Positions 1-5,916 of a DNA stretch of 5,916 bases are shown piece after piece (the first letter of the stretch is position 1; each line of letters opens with the position of its first letter). The translations under genes were made by a program, and so were the position numbers. Under the pieces are notes generated by a model. The model saw only the letters and a program-made list of their open reading frames with translations. It had not been told where the DNA came from and made no database searches. This DNA is from DHVE2 group archaeon (GTDB lineage Archaea; Thermoplasmatota; Thermoplasmata; Thermoplasmatales; Aciduliprofundaceae), in the NCBI GenBank assembly GCA_027056155.1, contig JALULR010000243.1:1-5916 (forward strand), given 5' to 3'.

Positions 1-1575
1 TGCTTTCAAAAGCTCAGGTATGCCTTCGAGCAAGAACATGTGGCGCGAGAACTTGCATATGCCCGTAGCGTCGTATACCTGCATCAAGTCCTCGTGCATT
101 TTTATCTCGAAGCCTTTTTGGTCTGCGCTTAATCTATCTATGCCATCAAACTTCCACCACTTGCCCACAAGCTCAGTGCCGTAAACCCCGGCAGTAAGGT
201 GGCAAGCGCCTCTGTAAGAAACCGCTATTGCAAGAGCCATGCCCTTTATGCCGCGCACATCATAGGCGGGCAATTCGAGACCTTTGACATGTATTGCAAA
301 TTTATAGCTATCTTTTCCCAATTTCTCGCTTGCTGCCTTGCTTCCATCGGCGAGCAATTCTCCAAGCTTGCCTTCGCGGTACGCCATCTTTCGCAGAGCT
401 TCCGCCGCCGCCTCTACATTTCCAAACTTCAGCTCGAGGCCGTCGGTGTCTTCCTTAGTCAATAACCCCTTCTCGTAAGCTTCCATTGCCCAGCCAATGG
501 TCACACCTGCCGAAATGGTGTCTAGGCCGTAGAGGTCGCAGAGCAGGTTGAGATATGCCACCGCTTGCGGCTCCGAGATTTCCATTTCGGAGCCAAGTGA
601 GTAAAGTGTCTCGTACTCCGGGCCATCAACCTTCTCTCCGGGCATGTATTTATCTAGGGTGAACACCTGCGAGCAAGGCTTGGTACAGTTAGGGCACGGG
701 TTTCGCTCATGGTTTGGATTGTACTTTGGCACCCAGTAGTACGGGTCTATACCTAGAAGCTCGCCTTCTTTGGCATTATCGTAAAAGCTCTGGAAATAGC
801 CCCATTGCCAATTTCTCGTCGGAAACGTGCCACGCTCTTGATTCATCCAGCGCAGGAACTCACCGCTTCCGTATCCCATATCGTCCTTCGTGGCAGGGTG
901 CTCTTTGATAATCTTTGCCCATTTTGCTATGAGCTGCATTAATTCTCCCTTATTTGCAACCTCGGGGCTCTTTGTACCTTTTACTACTATCCCCTTCAAT
1001 TTTTTCGAGCCAAAGACCGCGCCAATACCTGTCCTTGCAGCCTGCCTCTCTTCAAAATCTACACCGCTTATCTTGCTGAGATTCTCGCCTGCCGGACCTA
1101 TTACGGCGGTGCTTACCTTCCCGTATTTCTCTTTGAGCATATTTTGCGCTTCTTTTGTATTTTTGCCCCAGAGCTCCTCAGCGGGCTCGATGCTAACATT
1201 CTCATCTTCGATGCGGAGAATAACGGGCTTAGTGCTCTTTCCCTCAATTATAAGCGTGCTATATCCTGCTTTGCGTAGCTCAACACCCATTGGCGCGCCT
1301 GCTACGGTTCTGCCAAATCCTCCTGTTAGCGGTGACTTTGCACCTAGCGCAGTCTTGCTGGCGGTGGGTATGCCGAATCCTGTCAGAGCTCCGGGAGCTA
1401 TAATAATTTTGTTTTCTTCGCCAAACGCGTCTGCGTTCTTGGGCACCTCTTTGTATAGAAAATGTGCCACAAAACCTAGGCCGCCAACGTATTTTTTCAC
1501 TATGTCTTCCCCTATATCTTCTTTTTTCACTTCCCCCGTACTCAGATTTACACGCAACACCTTTCCGTAATTCAT
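1..1575 (-). CDS. aor: Aldehyde:ferredoxin oxidoreductase, tungsten-pterin family (C-terminus cut by window edge)
   Basis: The first 525 residues of a tungsten- (or molybdenum-) pterin enzyme that oxidises aldehydes to carboxylic acids in the cytoplasm and passes electrons to ferredoxin. The start, MNYGKVLRVNLSTGEV, is typical of the family. The [4Fe-4S] ligands are visible as C294-x2-C297-x3-C301 plus C507. The two pterin-binding motifs are DLYGLD (347-352) and DATGIC (502-507). Other family landmarks are the LTGFG/KSPLTGGFG region near residue 65-90, GPAGEN, GPEYE and LPAYDVRG. The family runs to about 600 residues, so roughly 80-100 C-terminal residues lie beyond position 1. ATG 1575-1573 is chosen because GGTGAT sits 4 bases upstream. 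The gene diverges from the carboxypeptidase gene. Membership of the AOR/FOR/GAPOR/WOR family is very secure. Which aldehyde it prefers is not readable; the general aldehyde (AOR) branch is the most likely guess. No cofactor-synthesis genes are in the window. Confidence 0.95.
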   Translation of the reverse strand, partial: MNYGKVLRVNLSTGEVKKEDIGEDIVKKYVGGLGFVAHFLYKEVPKNADAFGEENKIIIAPGALTGFGIPTASKTALGAKSPLTGGFGRTVAGAPMGVELRKAGYSTLIIEGKSTKPVILRIEDENVSIEPAEELWGKNTKEAQNMLKEKYGKVSTAVIGPAGENLSKISGVDFEERQAARTGIGAVFGSKKLKGIVVKGTKSPEVANKGELMQLIAKWAKIIKEHPATKDDMGYGSGEFLRWMNQERGTFPTRNWQWGYFQSFYDNAKEGELLGIDPYYWVPKYNPNHERNPCPNCTKPCSQVFTLDKYMPGEKVDGPEYETLYSLGSEMEISEPQAVAYLNLLCDLYGLDTISAGVTIGWAMEAYEKGLLTKEDTDGLELKFGNVEAAAEALRKMAYREGKLGELLADGSKAASEKLGKDSYKFAIHVKGLELPAYDVRGIKGMALAIAVSYRGACHLTAGVYGTELVGKWWKFDGIDRLSADQKGFEIKMHEDLMQVYDATGICKFSRHMFLLEGIPELLKA

Positions 1576-1579
1576 AATT

Positions 1580-1585
1580 ATCACC
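1580..1585 (-). promoter_or_regulatory. Ribosome-binding site of the aldehyde oxidoreductase gene
   Basis: GGTGAT on the minus strand, 4 bases before the ATG at 1575. It is complementary to the usual archaeal 16S rRNA 3' end (ATCACCTCC) and fixes the start codon. Confidence 0.7.
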
Positions 1586-1605
1586 AGCGAGAGCATGGAA
1601 ATTGC

Positions 1606-1614
1606 GAATATAAG
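1606..1614 (-). promoter_or_regulatory. Putative TATA box for the aldehyde oxidoreductase gene
   Basis: CTTATATTC read on the minus strand. An archaeal start site about 25 bases downstream would fall near 1585, leaving a leader of roughly 10 bases that just contains the GGTGAT site. A second AT-rich stretch further upstream (about 1630-1640) is a weaker alternative. The call rests on position and resemblance only. Confidence 0.45.
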
Positions 1615-1641
1615 TGTTCGTTATGCTTTTTTATGTATATC

Positions 1642-1654
1642 GATTGTGCCAATC
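1642..1654. promoter_or_regulatory. 13-base palindrome between divergent promoters, possible operator
   Basis: GATTG-TGC-CAATC is a perfect 5-base inverted repeat with a 3-base centre. It lies between the two putative TATA boxes, 27 bases from the aldehyde oxidoreductase box and 8 bases from the carboxypeptidase box. Symmetry and position suit a dimeric helix-turn-helix regulator acting on one or both genes. A repeat this short can occur by chance. Confidence 0.3.
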
Positions 1655-1662
1655 TGCAAAAG

Positions 1663-1674
1663 TTTATTTATAAT
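1663..1674 (+). promoter_or_regulatory. Putative TATA box and BRE for the carboxypeptidase gene
   Basis: TTTATTTATAAT resembles the archaeal TATA box and is preceded by a purine-rich CAAAAG (1657-1662) where TFB would bind. A start site about 25-27 bases from the box centre falls at roughly 1694-1697, at the proposed ATG, which predicts a leaderless or nearly leaderless transcript. This makes translation from the ATG at 1595 unlikely, since that lies upstream of the box. Confidence 0.55.
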
Positions 1675-1696
1675 GTGGTATTGTGACGCTTTGGCG

Positions 1697-3196
1697 ATGA
1701 TTATGGCATTTGAAAATCCGCTAATAAAGGAAATATTGGAAAAATACAGAAGAATGTGGGCAATTCATCATGCCTCCAGTGTTTTAGGTTGGGATATGGA
1801 GGTAAATATGCCCAAGATGGGTATTCAAGAGAGAAGCGTTGCCGAAGGCGAGCTTTCCGTGCTATCTCAAGAGCTGCTTTTGCACCCTGAGTTTACAGCG
1901 ATGGTGGAGAAGGCAGCAGAGCAGGATTCGCTTAGCGAAGAAGAGCATGGCATTGTGCGCGTGCTGCAGCGAGATATAAAGATAAATAGCTCTTTTCCGC
2001 CGGATTTCGTTAGGGAGCTTAGCAAGACCACGAGCATGGCTACAAGCGCATGGGCAGAAGCAAAGGAAAAAGGCGATTACGACAAATTTGCACCGTGGCT
2101 TGATAATATAATGGAGCTTACTAAGAAAGCGGCAGATTATTTAGGCTACGATAAATATCCTTACGATGCGCTTTTAGACTTATTTGAAGAGGGGCTCACT
2201 ACTAGCGATGTAGAGCGCATATTCTCAAAAATTGAAACTGACCTAAAGCCCGTGTTAGATAAGATATTAGCTGGCGATAAGGTACCCAAAGAGCACCCTC
2301 TTGAAAAGCTAAAATATGACACGCCTGCAATGAAAGAAGTGAATGAAGAGATAGTACGCATGTTTGGATTTCCACTTGGCGAGCGCTCTAGAATAGATAT
2401 ATCGCCGCACCCATTTACTACCGAATTTGGAGTAAATGATGTTCGTATAACTACGCGATATGAAGGTTTTGATTTTAAGAGAAGCATACTTTCCACTGTG
2501 CACGAGTTTGGGCATGCCCTTTACGAGTTGCAGCAAAATCCAGAGTTTATGTTCACACCCATAATTGGTGGTGTGTCTCTGGGCATACATGAATCCCAAT
2601 CGCGGTTCTGGGAAAATATCATTGGGCGTTCTATGGAGTTTGCAGAGCTAATTTATCCAGTGCTTAAAAAGCACGTGCCCGAAGTTTCACAGTATACGCC
2701 AGAAGAGCTTTACTGGTACTTTAATACAGTGCGCCCTGACCTTATTCGCACCGAGGCAGATGTGGTCACTTACAATTTCCATATATTGGTGCGCTTCAAA
2801 ATTGAAAAGATAATGATTAATGAAGGCATAAAAGCAAAAGACCTCCCAGAGCTGTGGAACGAGCAAATGGAAGCGCTTCTTGGAATCAAACCTAAAAATT
2901 ACGCGGAAGGCATTCTTCAAGATATACACTGGGCGCATGGCACCATAGGCTACTTCCCCACATATACCATTGGCACTTTGCTATCTGCACAGTTTGCCGA
3001 CTACATGCAGCGGGACATTGGAAGCATTGGCAACTATGTACGAGATAGGAACTTTGAGCCTATAAAAAGCTGGCTTCGCGAGAAAATACACAGATATGGT
3101 TCAATTTACCCGCCCAAAGAGTTGCTCAAGCGTAGTATTGGCGAGCAGCTTAATGCAGATTACTTCACAGAGTATGTGAAGAAAAAATATCTCTAA
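1697..3196 (+). CDS. Zinc/cobalt metallocarboxypeptidase, family M32 (thermostable carboxypeptidase 1 type)
   Basis: A cytoplasmic metallopeptidase that removes C-terminal amino acids from peptides. It is complete at 499 residues, the length I recall for the P. furiosus enzyme. All M32 motifs are present: HPF (238-240), DVRIT (248-252), the metal-binding HEFGH (269-273, with E270 as catalytic base), HESQ (298-301, with E299 as third metal ligand), IRTEAD (350-355) and GILQDIHW (405-412). With ATG 1697 the metal ligands take the numbers known for the P. furiosus enzyme (H269, H273, E299), which favours this start. ATG 1703, two codons on, is nearly as good. The reading frame is open back to an ATG at 1595, but the extra 34 residues are not conserved and lie upstream of the promoter. 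No strong Shine-Dalgarno sequence is seen, as expected for a leaderless message. There is no signal peptide when the start is placed here. The stop codon interlocks with that of the convergent aminotransferase gene. Confidence 0.96.
   Translation: MIMAFENPLIKEILEKYRRMWAIHHASSVLGWDMEVNMPKMGIQERSVAEGELSVLSQELLLHPEFTAMVEKAAEQDSLSEEEHGIVRVLQRDIKINSSFPPDFVRELSKTTSMATSAWAEAKEKGDYDKFAPWLDNIMELTKKAADYLGYDKYPYDALLDLFEEGLTTSDVERIFSKIETDLKPVLDKILAGDKVPKEHPLEKLKYDTPAMKEVNEEIVRMFGFPLGERSRIDISPHPFTTEFGVNDVRITTRYEGFDFKRSILSTVHEFGHALYELQQNPEFMFTPIIGGVSLGIHESQSRFWENIIGRSMEFAELIYPVLKKHVPEVSQYTPEELYWYFNTVRPDLIRTEADVVTYNFHILVRFKIEKIMINEGIKAKDLPELWNEQMEALLGIKPKNYAEGILQDIHWAHGTIGYFPTYTIGTLLSAQFADYMQRDIGSIGNYVRDRNFEPIKSWLREKIHRYGSIYPPKELLKRSIGEQLNADYFTEYVKKKYL
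3182..3187 (-). terminator. Possible oligo-U terminator for the aminotransferase gene
   Basis: Six consecutive T on the minus strand, starting 5 bases past the aminotransferase stop codon and lying inside the last codons of the carboxypeptidase gene. Archaeal RNA polymerase can terminate at short U runs without a hairpin. Only the T run and its position support this. Confidence 0.35.
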
Positions 3197-4320
3197 TTTT
3201 TTATGTGTTTTTGCATAACTTCTGCAAATATTTCCATGCCCTTCTTTATGTCTTCTTCGCTCGCTGCATAAGAGAATCTAATGTGGTCTTTTGCGTTGTC
3301 ACCGAAGGCCTCGCCGGGAGTGCATAGCACGCCGTGTTTTACTGTGTCTTTTACAACTTCCACAACATTATCCACATGCAAGCGTGGAAACATATAGAAC
3401 GCGCCCTTTGGTAAGTTTGGCTCTACGCCGTCAATTTCCCTAAGAAGCTTGTACATCAGGTCTCGCCTGCGCCTAAAATGCCGTTTCATAAAATCCACAT
3501 AATCTGCTGCTTCTTTGAGTGCAACTATTGCCGCATACTCTATAGGACTCTGCGGGCAAGCTACTGTATAGTAATGTATCTTCCCTATTTGTTCCACATA
3601 CTCTTTTGGTGCGATTAAGTATCCGAGCCTCCACCCAGTCATAGCGAACTCTTTTGAAAACGAGTTTATGAAAATCAGGTTATCATACTTACCCAGAAAC
3701 GTTTTTGGCTCAGAATCATACACGAGATTAAAGTATACTTCGTCGGATATTACAAGCAGCCCGAAATCCTCCGCGAGCTCCACTACCATCTTTATGTCAT
3801 CGTCGCTCAGCACGCCTCCAGTGGGATTATTGGGATAGTTGAGAATTATAGCTTTCGTTTTAGATGTGATTCTGCTTTTCAAGTCTTCTTCTCTCGGCAC
3901 AAACTCGTTTTCTTGGTATATAGGATATGGCACAGGCTTGCCACCAGCTATCTTTATGTGTGGATTATAAAGCACGAACCCCGGGTCCGGGTAAAGTACT
4001 TCATCGCCGGGATTAACTACGCTCAGTATTGTGGCCATGAAACCCTCGGTTGCGCCTACTGTTATAAGGACATTATCTGCGGTAAAATCCCCATAGTGTG
4101 AGTATTTCTGTGCAATGAGCTCTCTTAACTCTGGAAAGCCCTTTGATGGCCCGTATTTATTGTAGCCTTTTTTAACGCCCTCTTCTATAGCTTCTTTTAC
4201 CACCTTCGGAGGGTGAAAATCGGGCTCGCCGAGCCCCAGGTTGATTACTTCCCCGTGTGCTAAGTCAAAAATCTTGCGTATTCCTGATAGCTCAATATTC
4301 TTAACCCTGTCTGAGAACAT
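3193..4320 (-). CDS. Class I/II pyridoxal-phosphate aminotransferase (aspartate/aromatic aminotransferase-like)
   Basis: A cytoplasmic fold-type I PLP enzyme that moves an amino group between an amino acid and a 2-oxo acid, usually 2-oxoglutarate. It is complete at 375 residues, slightly shorter than the common 390-400. Family residues are all visible: the YGPSKG loop with Y56, NNPTG (164-168) with N165, SDEVY (192-196) with D193 and Y196 at the cofactor ring, SFSKEFAMTGWRLGY with the PLP lysine K223 and phosphate-binding R231, and R348 in HIRFSYA, which holds the substrate carboxylate. It resembles archaeal aspartate and aromatic aminotransferases of the AspC/AroAT group; the exact amino donor cannot be told. 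It lies 39 bases downstream of the membrane-protein gene on the same strand and could be the last gene of that operon. It also has its own TATA-like sequence about 25 bases before the ATG and no Shine-Dalgarno, which suggests a leaderless transcript. Confidence 0.93.
   Translation of the reverse strand: MFSDRVKNIELSGIRKIFDLAHGEVINLGLGEPDFHPPKVVKEAIEEGVKKGYNKYGPSKGFPELRELIAQKYSHYGDFTADNVLITVGATEGFMATILSVVNPGDEVLYPDPGFVLYNPHIKIAGGKPVPYPIYQENEFVPREEDLKSRITSKTKAIILNYPNNPTGGVLSDDDIKMVVELAEDFGLLVISDEVYFNLVYDSEPKTFLGKYDNLIFINSFSKEFAMTGWRLGYLIAPKEYVEQIGKIHYYTVACPQSPIEYAAIVALKEAADYVDFMKRHFRRRRDLMYKLLREIDGVEPNLPKGAFYMFPRLHVDNVVEVVKDTVKHGVLCTPGEAFGDNAKDHIRFSYAASEEDIKKGMEIFAEVMQKHIKN
3197..3213 (+). terminator. 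Possible oligo-U terminator for the carboxypeptidase gene
   Basis: A T-rich stretch begins directly after the carboxypeptidase TAA: six T at 3197-3202, then a second five-T run near 3208-3213. It lies within the 3' end of the aminotransferase gene. No hairpin is evident, consistent with archaeal U-tract termination. Confidence 0.4.
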
Positions 4321-4325
4321 AAAGG

Positions 4326-4360
4326 GGCATGGGCTTTTAGAAATTAAAGTTTGCCATGCC
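4326..4360. repeat. Inverted repeat flanking the aminotransferase promoter
   Basis: GGCATGG (4326-4332) and CCATGCC (4354-4360) form a perfect 7-base inverted repeat, 21 bases apart, with the TATA-like sequence between them. It could be an operator, a weak stem after the membrane-protein gene, or chance. Confidence 0.3.
4341..4349 (-). promoter_or_regulatory. Putative TATA box for the aminotransferase gene
   Basis: CTTTAATTT on the minus strand, with its centre about 25 bases before the ATG at 4320. That spacing would start the RNA at or next to the start codon. This fits the absence of a ribosome-binding site there (the bases before the ATG read CCCCTTT). Confidence 0.4.
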
Positions 4361-5076
4361 TAAATAATCCTATTCACCTTGCCCGTATTCCATAATCTTA
4401 AAAGCTCGGCTTTTGGTTCTTTGCAATGCATCACTATCTTGATTTTTTCCTCATTTACAATGGCTATTGCGCATGGTACTAGTTTTTCAATCTCAGCGAG
4501 CGTTGCTCTGAGGTCATCTTTTGGAAAGATGGTAAATCTCAGCCCAATGTGCCTTTTCATCAAAACTCTTGCAGTAAAAAGCTCGTAAAATGGAATTAGC
4601 AAGATGATGGTAGCGAGTATTATTAGGTGCATGGTGGTAAATTGAGAGCTTGTAATGATTAGTATCAGCACTATTAAAAAAGAGACAATCATGGCTCTGG
4701 GGTAAAGCATCAGTATTTTTATCTCCCGCTTAGCTTGCTTTGCCCAGTGGCGCTCTTTTGCCACTAGAAAATCTAGCCAGCTCTCAATGCTCATCGTATC
4801 TTCTTTCATCAATCTTTGCTTTTTTTCATCTTTTAAGATTACAGGCTCTGCGAAAGCGCCGCGCCATACATAATATTCCGAGCCATGGAGCACTATATCC
4901 TCTTTTCTCTTTGATTTTTTAAGCTTGATGCCTAGCTCTTGCATGCGCTTCTTTCTCTTCATTTTAAAATATGACATTTGAGCTAGCATGCCCGCCGCCG
5001 CTATGATGGATATTATGAGCAAAAAGTAGAGGTATAGCAATTCTTTAGGCATATATTCAAGTGGCAAATCATTCAC
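4360..5076 (-). CDS. Small membrane protein of unknown function, three predicted helices
   Basis: I do not recognise this 238-residue protein. A first hydrophobic segment spans about residues 13-33 and is followed by a very basic stretch (KMKRKKR...KLKKSKRK, 39-58), which should face the cytoplasm. A charged region to about residue 126 contains tryptophans and an amphipathic part near 95-120. Two close hydrophobic segments follow (about 128-143 and 149-166), then a soluble C-terminal domain of about 70 residues with alternating strand- and helix-like stretches and two cysteines (C202, C218). If the basic stretch is inside, both the middle and C-terminal domains are cytoplasmic. The start is GTG, supported by GAGGT five bases upstream and by the 8-base overlap with the alcohol dehydrogenase gene, which suggests translational coupling. 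The aminotransferase gene follows after 39 bases. No enzyme motif or transporter signature is seen, and nothing ties it functionally to its neighbours except position. Confidence 0.8.
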   Translation of the reverse strand: MNDLPLEYMPKELLYLYFLLIISIIAAAGMLAQMSYFKMKRKKRMQELGIKLKKSKRKEDIVLHGSEYYVWRGAFAEPVILKDEKKQRLMKEDTMSIESWLDFLVAKERHWAKQAKREIKILMLYPRAMIVSFLIVLILIITSSQFTTMHLIILATIILLIPFYELFTARVLMKRHIGLRFTIFPKDDLRATLAEIEKLVPCAIAIVNEEKIKIVMHCKEPKAELLRLWNTGKVNRII

Positions 5077-5916
5077 CCACTACCTCGTGAAGAAAATCTA
5101 ACACCTCTTCGCGGCTCATTTTACCGGGGTTGTAGTTCATAAGCGGGTCTTTCATAATCTCATCTGCAATTCTATCCATTTTTCCTTTGATTTCTGGGAA
5201 GTGCAGCGGTATTCTAAAATCTCTGTTTAGCTCTTCCACGGCACTAGCGAGGTCTTCAATGTGCAATAATTTCTCAATATCCCTGTATCTCGAGGTATAT
5301 TTAGATGTGCTGCGTATGAAGTGAGGAAGCAGTATTGCGTTTATTTTACCGTGTGCGATTCCATAGCGCCCGCCAATCTTGTGCGACGCCGCGTGACACA
5401 ACCCCAAGCGCGAGTTTGCAAAGCCCATGGCTGCGAGCATGTTTGCATAGTGCATCTGTGCGCGAGCCCACTCCATGCCCGCTATGCTCTGCTTGAAATT
5501 TTCAAAGATGAGCTCAATAGCCTTGAGCGAAAGAGTATCTGCTGCAACGTTGTCTATATTTGATACATACGATTCAATGGCATGCGTAAGTGCGTCCATG
5601 CCTGAATAAATTAGGGTATCACGAGGCATGCTCATTAAAAAGTTTGGGTCATATACCGCAATATCCGGAACTAGATGCGGACTAACTATACCATGTTTTA
5701 TTTTTTTATTATCTTCTACTACTGCCGCAGCGGATATTCCCGTGCCTGTGCCGCTTGTGGTTTCTACAGCAACGAATTTTGCCTTGTTTCTCAGAGGTGG
5801 TATGTTTCTGCGGTATATGTCGGGCCAGCCAATCTCGGGATTTTCGTAAAATACCCATGCTAGCTTCGCAGAGTCGATAATGCTACCCCCGCCCACTGCA
5901 ACGAGCCAGTCTGGAT
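5069..5916 (-). CDS. Iron-containing alcohol dehydrogenase (N-terminus cut by window edge)
   Basis: The C-terminal 281 residues of a group III, iron-dependent, NAD(P)-linked alcohol dehydrogenase that interconverts aldehydes and alcohols in the cytoplasm. The frame enters at 5914 with PDWLVAVGGGSIIDSAK; GGGSxxD is the nucleotide-binding motif of the family. The GTG within this motif (5896) is not the start, because conserved sequence continues upstream of it. Counting from 5914, the four metal ligands seen in FucO-type enzymes are present: D107 and H111 (GMDALTHAIE), H174 (CHAASH) and H188 (AHGKINA); the extra conserved H178 is also there. The family is usually 380-400 residues, so about 90-110 N-terminal residues lie beyond the right edge. 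The gene ends in TGA and overlaps the membrane-protein gene by 8 bases. Family assignment is secure; substrate and NAD versus NADP preference are not readable. Confidence 0.94.
   Translation of the reverse strand, partial: PDWLVAVGGGSIIDSAKLAWVFYENPEIGWPDIYRRNIPPLRNKAKFVAVETTSGTGTGISAAAVVEDNKKIKHGIVSPHLVPDIAVYDPNFLMSMPRDTLIYSGMDALTHAIESYVSNIDNVAADTLSLKAIELIFENFKQSIAGMEWARAQMHYANMLAAMGFANSRLGLCHAASHKIGGRYGIAHGKINAILLPHFIRSTSKYTSRYRDIEKLLHIEDLASAVEELNRDFRIPLHFPEIKGKMDRIADEIMKDPLMNYNPGKMSREEVLDFLHEVVGE
5082..5086 (-). promoter_or_regulatory. Ribosome-binding site supporting the GTG start of the membrane protein
   Basis: GAGGT on the minus strand lies 5 bases before the GTG at 5076, inside the final codons of the alcohol dehydrogenase gene. 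It decides the start in favour of GTG over the in-frame ATG eight codons later. Confidence 0.6.

Noticed and set aside
199..908. Plus-strand open frames of 88 and 64 codons
   Set aside because: Both lie antisense to conserved aldehyde oxidoreductase sequence, including the iron-sulfur cysteine region, and have no features of their own.
890..1570. Plus-strand open frame of 226 codons opposite the aldehyde oxidoreductase gene
   Set aside because: The minus strand here encodes strongly conserved family motifs. The plus-strand product is a low-complexity Ser/Pro/Phe-rich shadow with no recognisable domain.
2161..2938. Minus-strand open frames within the carboxypeptidase gene
   Set aside because: They are antisense to the most conserved M32 motifs and their predicted products look random.
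3913..4101. Plus-strand open frame antisense to the aminotransferase
   Set aside because: Shadow of a well-supported PLP enzyme; no promoter, ribosome-binding site or domain.
5321..5863. Plus-strand open frames of 60-80 codons antisense to the alcohol dehydrogenase
   Set aside because: They overlap the conserved metal-ligand region of the dehydrogenase in the opposite direction and show no protein-like features.
5894..5896. GTG as the start of a short alcohol dehydrogenase
   Set aside because: Conserved residues (PDWLVA) continue upstream in frame to the window edge, and a start inside the GGGS nucleotide-binding motif would destroy the fold. The gene is cut by the window, not truncated.
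1..5916. Mobile elements, CRISPR arrays, tRNA/rRNA genes, riboswitches or a novel defence-type system
   Set aside because: Coding genes fill nearly all of the window and the gaps (121 and 39 bases) are too short. I saw no direct repeat arrays, transposase motifs or RNA-gene sequence.

Overview
The window looks like chromosomal DNA from an archaeon, probably an anaerobic, peptide-fermenting euryarchaeote. The evidence is a tungsten-type aldehyde:ferredoxin oxidoreductase, an M32 carboxypeptidase that closely resembles (from memory) the Pyrococcus furiosus enzyme in length and residue numbering, TATA-like boxes about 25 bases before starts with little or no leader, and a GGTGAT ribosome-binding site. 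Thermococci or an Aciduliprofundum-like Thermoplasmatota lineage would fit. The sequence alone does not settle which, and the composition (hand-sampled lines range from about 37 to 55% GC) is not diagnostic.

Layout. Positions 1-1575 (minus strand) hold most of an aldehyde:ferredoxin oxidoreductase gene that runs off the left edge, so its C-terminus is missing. A 121-base divergent promoter region (1576-1696) separates it from a complete M32 metallocarboxypeptidase gene on the plus strand (1697-3196). That gene meets a class I/II aminotransferase gene (3193-4320, minus) tail to tail, with interlocked stop codons. Upstream of the aminotransferase on the minus strand are a three-helix membrane protein of unknown function (4360-5076) and an iron-containing alcohol dehydrogenase gene (5069-5916) that runs off the right edge and lacks its N-terminus. 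The dehydrogenase and membrane-protein genes overlap by 8 bases and are very probably co-transcribed. The aminotransferase may be third in the same operon, but it also has a promoter-like sequence of its own.

How the genes may work together. The four recognisable enzymes form a plausible peptide catabolism set: the carboxypeptidase releases amino acids, the aminotransferase makes 2-oxo acids, and the aldehydes derived from these are either oxidised to carboxylic acids with reduction of ferredoxin (aldehyde oxidoreductase) or reduced to alcohols (iron alcohol dehydrogenase). This linkage is inferred from gene content; substrates cannot be read from the sequence. Most of the window is conventional metabolic genes. 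The least explained items are the small membrane protein coupled to the dehydrogenase and a 13-base palindrome between the divergent promoters. I found no mobile element, CRISPR array, RNA gene or clear new defence-like system. No gene-free stretch exceeds about 121 bases.
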